A DNA stretch of 64,000 nt from Amycolatopsis orientalis DSM 43388 (GTDB lineage: Bacteria; Actinomycetota; Actinomycetes; Mycobacteriales; Pseudonocardiaceae), in assembly GCF_000411975.1 (NCBI RefSeq), contig NZ_ASXG01000154.1, positions 124,001-188,000 of the forward strand, in the 5' to 3' direction. Of this stretch, positions 33,800-41,866 are shown piece by piece; position 1 is the first letter of the stretch, and each line of letters opens with the position of its first letter. Under the pieces are notes generated by a model that saw nothing but the letters and a program-made list of their open reading frames with translations, was not told where the DNA came from and searched no databases. The translations under genes and the position numbers were made by a program.

Positions 33800-34747
33800 A
33801 TGCCCCGGCTCGTACTCGTCCTGCATGAGCACGCGATGCTGTACGAGGTCGCGATCGCCGCGGAAGTCTTCGGCGTGGATCGTTCGGATCTTTCCCCCAC
33901 CGGCGCCTGGTACGACGTCGTCGTGGCCTGCTCGGAACGGTCGCCGCGGCACTGGCTGCCGCACCTGCCCGCGATCGACGTCTCGGACCTCGGCCAGGCC
34001 GCCGCCGACCTGATCGTGGTCCCCTCCACGGATTCCCCCGGCGAGGACATCGATCCGGCGCTGTCGGCCGCTCTCCGGGAGGCGCACCTGAGCGGGGTCC
34101 GGATCGCGGCCTTGTGCACCGGCTCGTTCGTCCTGGCCGCGGCGGGACTGCTGGACGACCGGATCGCGACCACCCACTGGATGCACGCCGACGACCTGGC
34201 CCGCCGCTACCCGCGAGTGCAGGTGCGCGCCGACGTGCTCTACGTCGACGAGGGCGACATCCTCACCTCCGCGGGCAAAACGGCCGCTCTCGACCTGTGC
34301 CTGCACCTGGTGCGCCGGGACCTGGGCGCGGCGGTCGCCAACGACCTCGGACGCCGGCTGGTCGTTCCGCCGCACCGGCACGGCGGACAGGCGCAATTCG
34401 TGTCCCCGCCGCCTTCCCCCGACGGATCCGGCCTGGCGCGCACCGCGGAGTGGGCCCGGGCGCGGCTGGACCGACCGCTCACGGTCGTCGACCTCGCGCG
34501 CCACGCTGGTCTCAGCTCCCGGCAACTCGCTCGCCGGATGCACGCCGAGTTCGGCGCCGCGCCGTTGACCTGGCTGCACCAGCAGCGGCTCGCCCGGGCG
34601 CAGGAACTGCTCGAGCGCACCGATTCCTCGGTCGACCAGATCGCCGCGAGCTGCGGAATGGGCAGCGCGGCCACCTTGCGCCGCCGCTTCCGCGACGCGC
34701 TCGGCGTCTCGCCGTCTGAATATCGCACGACGTTCCGCCTGACCTAG
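33800..34747 (+). CDS. GlxA-type AraC regulator (DJ-1/PfpI domain plus HTH)
   Basis: 315 residues from ATG 33800. Residues 1-170 form a DJ-1/PfpI amidotransferase-like domain with the nucleophile-elbow Cys in IAALCTGSFVLAAAGLLDDRIATTHW; residues 215-315 hold two AraC HTHs (VVDLARHAGLSSRQLARRMHAEFG, VDQIAASCGMGSAATLRRRFRDALGVSPSEYR). TACAGT at 33787-33792 ends 7 bases before the ATG, so the message may be leaderless. Probably regulates the divergent reductase-like gene. Confidence 0.88.
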   Translation: MPRLVLVLHEHAMLYEVAIAAEVFGVDRSDLSPTGAWYDVVVACSERSPRHWLPHLPAIDVSDLGQAAADLIVVPSTDSPGEDIDPALSAALREAHLSGVRIAALCTGSFVLAAAGLLDDRIATTHWMHADDLARRYPRVQVRADVLYVDEGDILTSAGKTAALDLCLHLVRRDLGAAVANDLGRRLVVPPHRHGGQAQFVSPPPSPDGSGLARTAEWARARLDRPLTVVDLARHAGLSSRQLARRMHAEFGAAPLTWLHQQRLARAQELLERTDSSVDQIAASCGMGSAATLRRRFRDALGVSPSEYRTTFRLT

Positions 34748-35778
34748 GACGTTTCCCGCGAAGAAGGAGCGGGCATGGTCACCACAAACCCCTTGCTCCG
34801 CCCCACGTCGTCCAGCAACCAGCCCATCCGCTTGACCGTGCGCAGGATCAGCGCCGAATCCACCACCGACAGCGGGGCGAGATCCTGCTCCAGATGTTCC
34901 TGCATCCGCATGGATTCCTCGATCGACCGCATCCACGTCGTCACCAGCAGGTTCGCCGGCCCGGGCAGGCTCGCCATCTGCCGCACGGTCGGGTTGGCGC
35001 GCAGCCGGTCCACGCACGTCGACACGTGCGCCACCGGCACCTGGCACCACCAGTTGACCACGATCGGCGACGGCGTCAGGCCCTGTGCGATCTCGCAGCG
35101 GAACGTCAGAGCATCGGCGTTCAGCAGGTGTCCGAGCTGGCGGCGCACGGTCGACACCGGACGCCCGGTGATCCGCGCCAGGTCCGCGGCGCTGCGTCGG
35201 CCGTCCTCGCCCAGAGCAACGGTCAGCGGGGCGTACGGCTCTTCCCACGGCTGCAGTTTGGCCATTCTCCCGCCACCGATGGACGGCAGTTGCGACAGCG
35301 CCTGCACGCGTCGTCGGTCGAGCGCGCCCACTCGCCATGAGCTGCCCTCGACGTGCAGTCGCGACGCCAGGTGCGAGCGCGTGTTGAGCACTCCGGGCAG
35401 ACTGGGGATCGCGTCCAGCAGCAGGGCGGACAGGTCGCGCAGGCCGAGCCCGAAAACGGTCAGCACCAGGCTGTATTCACGCGAGGCCTCTTCGATGCTG
35501 GCCACCGAAGGCCACGTCGACAACTCCCGGATCAGCTCGCGCACCTGGCCGCTGGCGCAGCGGATTTCCACGTACGCGGCCTGCACCTGATACAGCCCGG
35601 GCACGTGCGGATACGCCGTCACCCACGCCGCTCCCCCGTCGCGCAGCCGTTCCCAGCGCCGGGCCAGCGTCACCGGGGAGGAGTCGAGCGCCGCGGCGAG
35701 CTGCGTCCACGTGGCACGGGGGCGCACTTGCAGTGCGTGGATGAGCGAAAAGTCTTCCTCCTCCAGCGAGTCGATCAC
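34744..35778 (-). CDS. Lrp/AsnC-family regulator with two HTH-RAM modules
   Basis: 344 residues, about twice the usual AsnC length. Module 1: SLEEEDFSLIHALQVRPRATWTQLAAALDSSPVTLARRWERL then a RAM-like domain; module 2: VALGEDGRRSAADLARITGRPVSTVRRQLGHLLNADAL then a second RAM region (VPVAHVSTCVDRLRANPTVRQMASLPG). GTG 35778 follows GAGGAA. Divergent from an amidohydrolase and transporter, its probable targets. Shares the CTAG at 34744-34747 with the stop of the convergent AraC gene. Confidence 0.87.
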   Translation of the reverse strand: MIDSLEEEDFSLIHALQVRPRATWTQLAAALDSSPVTLARRWERLRDGGAAWVTAYPHVPGLYQVQAAYVEIRCASGQVRELIRELSTWPSVASIEEASREYSLVLTVFGLGLRDLSALLLDAIPSLPGVLNTRSHLASRLHVEGSSWRVGALDRRRVQALSQLPSIGGGRMAKLQPWEEPYAPLTVALGEDGRRSAADLARITGRPVSTVRRQLGHLLNADALTFRCEIAQGLTPSPIVVNWWCQVPVAHVSTCVDRLRANPTVRQMASLPGPANLLVTTWMRSIEESMRMQEHLEQDLAPLSVVDSALILRTVKRMGWLLDDVGRSKGFVVTMPAPSSRETS

Positions 35779-35898
35779 CTTTTGTTCCTCACATGGCCGA
35801 TTGGCGAGCGATTCCGACAACTCTACCTCGATATCGGACGGGAGTTCGCACACTCGACCACCAAAGACGCCGTTCCCCGACGAAGAGGAGCCGAGCCG

Positions 35899-37125
35899 GT
35901 GGACCTCCACGAAGACGCCCGCAGCCAGCAGGACGACCTGGCACAGCTGCGCCAGGAACTGCACCGCGAGCCTGAGATCGGCCTCGACCTGCCGCGCACG
36001 CAGGAGCGGGTGCTGCGCGAACTCGACGGGCTCGGACTGGAGATCTCCACCGGAACCGACACGACGTCGGTGACCGCGGTGCTGCGGGGCGAAGGGCCGG
36101 CGCGCGATTCCGCTGAGCCGCGCACGGTTCTGCTGCGGGCGGACATGGACGCGCTCCCGGTCCAGGAGGCGACCGGGCTCGATTTCGCCGCTACCAACGG
36201 CGCGATGCACGCGTGCGGCCACGATTTGCACACCACTTCGCTGGTCGGCGCGGCCCGGCTGCTCCACACGCACCGCGACCGGCTCAACGGCGACGTCGTC
36301 CTGATGTTCCAGCCCGGCGAAGAAGGCTGGGACGGCGCGGGCGTGATGCTGCGGGAAGGCGTGCTCGACGCCGCCGGCCGACGCGTTGACGCCGCGTACG
36401 GGCTCCACGTCTTCTCGTCGATGCTGCCCAGCGGCCAGTTCGCGAGCCGTCCGGGGACGCTGATGTCCGCGTCGCACAAGCTGCTGGTAACCGTGCACGG
36501 CGAAGGCGGCCACGGGTCGATGCCGCACCGCGCCAAGGACCCGATCTCCGCTGCCGCGGCGATGATCACCGCGCTGCAGACAATGATCACGCGTCGCCTG
36601 GACATCTTCGACCCGGCCGTGCTCACCGTCGGCGTCATCCGCGGCGGAACGAAGCGCAACGTCATCCCGGCGACCGCCGAGTTCGAAGCCACTGTCCGCT
36701 GCTTCTCCGACGACACCGCTGCCCTGCTGGACACCACGATCCGCGAGACGATCGACGGCGTCGCCCGTGCGCACGGCGTCACCGCGGACGTCGTGTTCGA
36801 GAACGAATATCCAGTGACCGTAACGGATGTCGACGAGACGGCGTTCGGCGCGGAAGTCGTCCGGGAGACGATCGGCGAGCAGTACTACACCGAGCTGCCC
36901 AATCCGGTCGCCGGTTCCGAGGACTTCTCCCGCGTGCTCGCCGCGGTGCCGGGCACCTTCCTCGGCCTCGGTGCGCTGATGCCGGGCCTCGAACCGCACA
37001 CCGCGCCCAACAACCACAGTCCGTACGCCGATTTCGACCCGTCCGTGCTGTCCCGCGCGGCCACCGTTTACGCCGAACTCGCCGTCCGCCGTCTCGACCG
37101 TTTCGCCGAAGGAGCACTGCGATGA
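35899..37125 (+). CDS. M20D-family amidohydrolase (hippurate hydrolase-like)
   Basis: 408-residue metallo-amidohydrolase removing acyl groups from N-acyl amino acids or related amides. Metal ligands: MHACGHDLHTT (Cys/His), QPGEEGWDGAG (Glu pair), HGEGGHGSMPH in the lid domain, GSEDFS near the end. GTG 35899 follows GAGGAG. Overlaps the MHS transporter ATG by four bases, suggesting uptake and hydrolysis of one compound class under the divergent AsnC regulator. Confidence 0.9.
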   Translation: MDLHEDARSQQDDLAQLRQELHREPEIGLDLPRTQERVLRELDGLGLEISTGTDTTSVTAVLRGEGPARDSAEPRTVLLRADMDALPVQEATGLDFAATNGAMHACGHDLHTTSLVGAARLLHTHRDRLNGDVVLMFQPGEEGWDGAGVMLREGVLDAAGRRVDAAYGLHVFSSMLPSGQFASRPGTLMSASHKLLVTVHGEGGHGSMPHRAKDPISAAAAMITALQTMITRRLDIFDPAVLTVGVIRGGTKRNVIPATAEFEATVRCFSDDTAALLDTTIRETIDGVARAHGVTADVVFENEYPVTVTDVDETAFGAEVVRETIGEQYYTELPNPVAGSEDFSRVLAAVPGTFLGLGALMPGLEPHTAPNNHSPYADFDPSVLSRAATVYAELAVRRLDRFAEGALR

Positions 37126-38432
37126 CAACTGTGGTCCCAGACCGGCGCCGCACCCTGTTCGGGCTCGGTGCCGGCAACGCGATGGAATGGTTCGACTGGA
37201 ACGTCTACGCCACGTTCGCGTCGTTCTTCGCCGCGCAGTTCTTCAACGCCCACAGCGCGGTTTCGGCGCTGCTGAGCACTCTGGCGGTGTTCGCGGTCGG
37301 TTTCGCCGCCCGTCCGGTCGGCGGATGGGTGTTCGGCTGGATCGCGGACCGCAAGGGCCGTCAGCTCGCGATGGCACTGACCGTCGCGATCGCCGCCGCG
37401 GGCAGCCTGGTCATCGGCCTTTCCCCGACATACGGCCAAATCGGCGTGGGGGCGTCGGTGATCCTCGTGGTCGCGCGGCTGGCCCAAGGCCTCGCGCACG
37501 GCGGGGAGCTGCCGTCCGCGCAGACCTACATCGCCGAGGTCGCCCCGCCGGCCCGCCGCGGGCTGTGGTCGAGCCTGATCTACTTCTCCGGCACCTGCGG
37601 CGTGCTCGTCGGCACCCTGCTCGGCGCGGTCCTCTCCGGAGTGCTCACCCACGAGCAGATGCTGTCCTTCGGCTGGCGGATCCCGTTCATTCTCGGCGGT
37701 GTCTTCGGGATTTACTCGCTTTACGTCCGGCTGCGCATGCGCGAGACCGAGGTGTTCCAGGCTTCGAAGAAGGGCGGGGCCAAGGAGAAGGGCCAGATCT
37801 GGCAGACGATCAAGCAGCACCCGAAGCTGCTCGCGCAGGTCGTCGGGCTCACCGTCGGCGCGACAGTCATCTACTACATGTGGGCCGTCGCCGCACCGTC
37901 GTACGCGATCACCGTGCGCGGCGTCCCGCCGACCGGTGCGCTGTGGGCGGGCGTGTTCGCGAACGTGGTGTTCCTGATCGCGCTGCCGTTGTGGGGCATG
38001 CTGTCCGACCGCATCGGCCGCAAGCCGGTGCTTTTCATCGCGATCGCGGGCCTGCTCCTGCTGAGCTTCCCGCTGAACGCGATGGTCGGGCACCAGGCCT
38101 GGCAGCTGTTCGTGGCGATGTCGATCGCGCTGATCTTCATGGCCGGGTTCTCCTCGATCGGACCGGCGATCTACGCGGAAATCTTCCCGACCCGCATCCG
38201 GGCGGTCGGCGTCGGCGTGCCGTACTCGATCGCGGTCGCGGCATTCGGCGGAACGGCACCGTACTTGCAGACCCTGTTCGCCGGTAACGGGCATCCGTCG
38301 CTGTTCATCATTTACGGGATCGTGCTGATGGTGATCAGCGCGCTGGTCACGTTCACGCTGCCGGAGACCCGGGGCGTGGACCTGCGGGAGAAGACGGAGA
38401 CGGCCGGTCGGGCGGTCACGAATATTCCATAG
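37122..38432 (+). CDS. MFS transporter, metabolite:H+ symporter (MHS) subfamily
   Basis: 436 residues, 12 membrane helices. MHS hallmarks: GNAMEWFDWNVYATFASFFA at helix 1, ARPVGGWVFGWIADRKGRQLAM, QGLAHGGELPSAQTYIAEVAPPARRG, LSDRIGRKPVL. Relatives take up organic acids, betaines or aromatic acids. Coupled to the amidohydrolase. Confidence 0.9.
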   Translation: MTTVVPDRRRTLFGLGAGNAMEWFDWNVYATFASFFAAQFFNAHSAVSALLSTLAVFAVGFAARPVGGWVFGWIADRKGRQLAMALTVAIAAAGSLVIGLSPTYGQIGVGASVILVVARLAQGLAHGGELPSAQTYIAEVAPPARRGLWSSLIYFSGTCGVLVGTLLGAVLSGVLTHEQMLSFGWRIPFILGGVFGIYSLYVRLRMRETEVFQASKKGGAKEKGQIWQTIKQHPKLLAQVVGLTVGATVIYYMWAVAAPSYAITVRGVPPTGALWAGVFANVVFLIALPLWGMLSDRIGRKPVLFIAIAGLLLLSFPLNAMVGHQAWQLFVAMSIALIFMAGFSSIGPAIYAEIFPTRIRAVGVGVPYSIAVAAFGGTAPYLQTLFAGNGHPSLFIIYGIVLMVISALVTFTLPETRGVDLREKTETAGRAVTNIP

Positions 38433-38441
38433 TGGACCGAA

Positions 38442-38477
38442 GGTCCGTGCGGGGACGCTGGATTCCCCTCACGGACC
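38442..38477. terminator. Hairpin between convergent genes
   Basis: GGTCCGTG-CGGGGA, 8-base loop, TCCCC-T-CACGGACC: about 13 paired bases. It reuses the GTCCGTG/CACGGAC ends of the family A repeats in a shorter form. It overlaps the last nine bases of the minus-strand gene. Confidence 0.65.
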
Positions 38478-38777
38478 GTTCGGGTCTCCGCTGTCCGGCC
38501 GTGCCTCGCCGAGCTGCCACCACAGCGCGGCGCGCAGTTGTTCGATCAGCGTTTCGTCGTCTTCCTCGCTCGGCTCCGTGCCCAGCGGGACCCAGCGCTC
38601 CTCCACGAGTTCGCCGTCGTCGTAGCTGCTGATCAGTATCCCGGGGTACGAAACCGTCAGCTCGTCCTCCGGGCAGCCGGTCGCGCACGGCCGGTCGTCC
38701 ATCCGGACGTGCCGGTACTGCAACCGCACCCCGACCCACCGGCCGGACGGCCGAGGCTGCTGGTCCGTGCCGTTCAT
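38469..38777 (-). CDS. Hypothetical acidic protein
   Basis: 102 residues, not recognised. Begins MNGTDQQPRPSGRWVGVRLQ, has two cysteines (PCATGCPEDE), a core YPGILISSYDDGELVEERWVPLG and an acidic helix EDDETLIEQLRAALWWQLGEA. No membrane segment or signal peptide. GGGAGCGGG precedes ATG 38777. Divergent from a TetR gene. Codon positions show the usual high GC3, so it is probably real. Confidence 0.65.
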   Translation of the reverse strand: MNGTDQQPRPSGRWVGVRLQYRHVRMDDRPCATGCPEDELTVSYPGILISSYDDGELVEERWVPLGTEPSEEDDETLIEQLRAALWWQLGEARPDSGDPNGP

Positions 38778-38903
38778 CGCCCGCTCCCGCCGCCCCAGGT
38801 CCCCCGGCAGAAGGTCGCGGCCGGGGCGGCCGGAGTTACCGGCCGGTTGTTCCGGTTGGGTAACGGCATCCGGTGACAACGCCGGCGCGCGCTTGGCAAC
38901 GTG

Positions 38904-38933
38904 TTGACAACGACCTCGCCCGGCGGCGAGGCT
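38904..38933 (+). promoter_or_regulatory. Candidate leaderless promoter of the TetR gene
   Basis: TTGACA (38904-38909), 18-base spacer, GAGGCT (38928-38933). Initiation would coincide with the GTG at 38940. Confidence 0.45.
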
Positions 38934-38939
38934 GGCCCG

Positions 38940-39560
38940 GTGAGCAGCGGACCCCGGCGGCGGCTGGACCCCGCCGAGCGCCGGGCCGAGATCCTCGCCG
39001 CGGCCCGGCGGTGCTTCGGCGCGGGCAGCTATTCCTCGGTGTCCACTTCGGACATCGCGGCGGCGGCCGGGGTCGCCAGGCCGCTGATCAACCACTATTT
39101 CGGCGGCAAACGCGAGCTGTATCTCGAAGTGGTGCGGCAGATGACGATCGTGCCCGCCCCGGTCGTCGACGCGCTGCCGGACGGCCCGCCCCGGCTGCGG
39201 CTGGAAATCGGCATCGACCGGTGGATCGACGTCGTGGAACGCAACCGCGACGCCTGGCTCACGGTGATCGACGCGGCGCACGACCCGGAGGTCGAGCGGA
39301 TCATGCGGGAGGCGGACGAGATCGCCGCCGACCGCGTGCTCGCCGCGGCCCAGCTGCCCGAGAACGGACATCCGCAGCTGCGCGCGATGATCCGCGCGTA
39401 CGGCGGGATGTTGCGCGCCGCGTCCCGCGAATGGCTGGTCCGCGGCACGCTGGACCGGGCCGAACTGCGCGCGTTCCTGGTGGAATCGCTCGTGCAGCTG
39501 CTGGAAACCACCTATCCGGCGGTGCTGGCGCAGCAGACCTCCGGAGCGGGCAATACCTGA
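38940..39560 (+). CDS. TetR-family regulator
   Basis: 206 residues. HTH region RRAEILAAARRCFGAGSYSSVSTSDIAAAAGVARPLINHYFGGKRELYLEVV; the C-terminal part (IDRWIDVVERNRDAWLTVIDAAHDPEVERIMREADEIAADRVL) is a typical ligand-binding bundle. GTG 38940 is favoured because a TTGACA promoter overlaps the alternative GTG at 38901. Target unknown; neighbours are the small divergent gene and a convergent AraC gene. Confidence 0.85.
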   Translation: MSSGPRRRLDPAERRAEILAAARRCFGAGSYSSVSTSDIAAAAGVARPLINHYFGGKRELYLEVVRQMTIVPAPVVDALPDGPPRLRLEIGIDRWIDVVERNRDAWLTVIDAAHDPEVERIMREADEIAADRVLAAAQLPENGHPQLRAMIRAYGGMLRAASREWLVRGTLDRAELRAFLVESLVQLLETTYPAVLAQQTSGAGNT

Positions 39561-39596
39561 GCCTCCCGTTGGCGGAAAGCGCGCGTCGGGCAACAG

Positions 39597-40613
39597 CTAA
39601 CGGTTCCGGCGGGCGTACGCGGCGGGTGTCGTGCCGGTCCAGCGCTTGAAGGCGTAGATGAAGCTCGACGCTTCGGCGTAGCCCAGGCGCAGGGCGACGT
39701 CGTCGACAGACAGCACGCCGGTGTCGAGCATTTCTTCGGCGAGCGTCTGGCGGACTTCGTCGAGCAACTGGCGGTAGCCGGTGCCCGCCTCGGTCAGGCG
39801 CCGGCGCAGGGTTCGCGTGCTGAGGGTGAGCTGGCGGGCGATCTCGTCCATTCCGGCATCCGCGCCGCCGAGCCGAACCAGCCGTTCCCGCACCAGCTGC
39901 GGGATGCCGGAACGCGTGCGGCGGCGGGCGACGAGAGCGTCGCATTGCGCGGCGCACAGCGCGACGGTCTGTTCGTTGGCCTGCGGCAGCGGACGGTTCA
40001 GCAGTTCCGGGTCGAGGATCGCTTGGTGTTCGGCCGCGCCGAACACGGGGGCAATGCCGAAAGCGGTTCGATACGCGTCCACAAAGGACGAGGACGGGAA
40101 GCGGAATTCCAACCCGGCCAAGGAGATTTCCGGGAGGAGGTCCCGCATGACAGTGCAGATCGCGGACAGGTCGCGCAGCGCGAGGAACCGGGCGACGTCG
40201 GCGGGCACTCGCGAATCGTCCAGCACCAGACGGAGTCCGCCGGCGTCCAGTTCTACGTGCGGAATGCAGAAGGTGAACGACAAATCCAGGTAGCGCAACG
40301 CGAACACCATCGCGTCGCGCATGGTCGGGCTGCTGATGCAGGCGAAGCCGAAGATGCCGAACGTCGTCACGCGGTACCGGCAGCCGAGGCGGAGCGCGAC
40401 GTCGTCGCCGGAGCCGACGGTCGAGAGCAGCGCGCGCACGACAGCCAGCTCCTGCCGCGCGTCGAGCTGCCGGTCCGGCGCGCGCAGTTCCTCGGCTGGC
40501 AGGCCGGGCAGCGAGACGCCGTGTACCTCGGCGAACCGGTGCATGAGCAGCACGCTCGCCGTGCCGCGCGGGAAGTCCCAGTCGCGGATGGCGGGGGCGG
40601 CTAGCTCGGCCAT
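39597..40613 (-). CDS. AraC-family regulator (Arabinose_bd/ArgR-OruR type)
   Basis: 338 residues. N-terminal ligand domain of the arabinose-binding-like class (LGCRYRVTTFGIFGFACISSPTMRDAMVFALRYLDLSFTFC), C-terminal HTH_18 (MDEIARQLTLSTRTLRRRLTEAGTGYRQLLDEVRQTLAEEML and VDDVALRLGYAEASSFIYAFKRWTGTTPAAYARR). Such proteins control amino-acid, lipid or steroid use. Target not evident. Confidence 0.87.
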   Translation of the reverse strand: MAELAAPAIRDWDFPRGTASVLLMHRFAEVHGVSLPGLPAEELRAPDRQLDARQELAVVRALLSTVGSGDDVALRLGCRYRVTTFGIFGFACISSPTMRDAMVFALRYLDLSFTFCIPHVELDAGGLRLVLDDSRVPADVARFLALRDLSAICTVMRDLLPEISLAGLEFRFPSSSFVDAYRTAFGIAPVFGAAEHQAILDPELLNRPLPQANEQTVALCAAQCDALVARRRTRSGIPQLVRERLVRLGGADAGMDEIARQLTLSTRTLRRRLTEAGTGYRQLLDEVRQTLAEEMLDTGVLSVDDVALRLGYAEASSFIYAFKRWTGTTPAAYARRNR

Positions 40614-40693
40614 GGCCGGAATTATGGATCAACCGGCCGGCTGGTCGCCGTTCGAGGGCCGAAACTGTCCGGGTTGCTCGTTAAGCTCCCGCC

Positions 40694-41785
40694 GTGCACC
40701 TTTCCCACCGCGTCCTCAACCGCGCGACCCTCGACCGGCAACTGCTCCTCAAGCCCGCCCCGATGCCGGTCCTCGACGCCGTCGCCCACCTCGCCGGGCT
40801 GCAAGCGCAGGCGCCGTCCCCTCCCTATTACGCGCTGTGGTGCCGGTTGCCGGGATTCCAGCCGGACGATCTCGCGAGCCTGCTGCTCGACCGCAGCGTG
40901 GTGCGGATGGTGCTGATGCGCGGCACCGTGCACCTCGTCCCCGCCGCGGACGCGCTCGCGTGGCGGCCGCTGGTGCAAAGCGTCATGGACCGGGCTCTGA
41001 CGGCGGCCAACCAGCACCGGGAACCGCTGGCCAAACTCGACCACGACGCGGTGGCGAAGACGACCAGCGAACTGCTGCGCGAACGGCCGTATTCCAGCGA
41101 TCAGCTCGGCAAAGCACTGGCCGAGCACTATCCGGACACGCCGGCCGCGTCGCTGATGTTCCTGGTGCGCGCCATCCTGCCGCTGGTGCAGATCCCGCCG
41201 CGCGGGGTGTGGGGCAAGGCCGGGCAGCCGACCTACCAGATCGCGCACGACTGGCTCGAAGGCGTCGCCGCGCCCGAACCGTCCGCCGCCGAGCTGATCC
41301 GCCGCTACCTCGCCGCGTTCGGCCCGGCCACGGTGGCGGACATGCAGACCTGGGCTGGCGTCACGAAGCTCGGCGAGGTGGTCGAGGAGATGGACCTGCG
41401 CACCTACCTCGACCCCGACGGTCGAACGCTCTACGACCTGCCGGACGCCACGCTGCCCGACGAGGACACGCCCGCGCCGCCGAGGCTGCTCGGGCCGTTC
41501 GACCAGACGCTGCTGTCCTACGCCGACCGCACCCGGATGATCAGCGACGAGCACCGAAAACGCGTGATCACCGTCAACGGCCTGGTCAAAGGCACCCTGC
41601 TGGTGGACGGCCGGGTCCGCGGAAGCTGGGAAACCACGACCACCCGAGGGTCGGCGACGCTGGTCCTCACGCCGTTCGAGCGGATCGCGAAGCGCGACAC
41701 CGCCGCGCTGGAGAGGGCCGGACGGAAGCTGCTCGCCTGGGCCGAGCCCGGCAAGACGCACGAGGTCCAGGTCGTGCCCGGGTAA
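40694..41785 (+). CDS. Winged-helix (HTH_42) protein, AlkZ/YcaQ-like DNA glycosylase candidate
   Basis: 363 residues, HTH_42 family. Residues near 36-40 read GLQAQAP, matching the QxQ motif whose glutamines are catalytic in AlkZ, the azinomycin-resistance interstrand-crosslink glycosylase; the YcaQ/AlkX branch has QxD. Other family features: VRMVLMRGTVHLVPAADAL, GVWGKAGQPTYQ, LLGPFDQTLLSYADRTRMIS, VLVDGRVRGSWE-type end (TLLVDGRVRGSWE). GTG 40694 lies 6 bases after TAAGCT, so it may be leaderless. Repair role is inferred from family and motif only. Confidence 0.75.
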   Translation: MHLSHRVLNRATLDRQLLLKPAPMPVLDAVAHLAGLQAQAPSPPYYALWCRLPGFQPDDLASLLLDRSVVRMVLMRGTVHLVPAADALAWRPLVQSVMDRALTAANQHREPLAKLDHDAVAKTTSELLRERPYSSDQLGKALAEHYPDTPAASLMFLVRAILPLVQIPPRGVWGKAGQPTYQIAHDWLEGVAAPEPSAAELIRRYLAAFGPATVADMQTWAGVTKLGEVVEEMDLRTYLDPDGRTLYDLPDATLPDEDTPAPPRLLGPFDQTLLSYADRTRMISDEHRKRVITVNGLVKGTLLVDGRVRGSWETTTTRGSATLVLTPFERIAKRDTAALERAGRKLLAWAEPGKTHEVQVVPG

Positions 41786-41831
41786 CGGCGTCCGCTGGCC
41801 GGAATTCTCGATCGAGTGGCCGTTCGTGCCC

Positions 41832-41860
41832 TTCCGCGCCGGCCGCCGCGTGCGTAGCTT
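41832..41860 (+). promoter_or_regulatory. Candidate leaderless promoter of the monooxygenase gene
   Basis: TTCCGC (41832-41837), 17-base spacer, TAGCTT (41855-41860), ATG 6 bases later with no Shine-Dalgarno. Confidence 0.4.
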
Positions 41861-41866
41861 CGGCCT

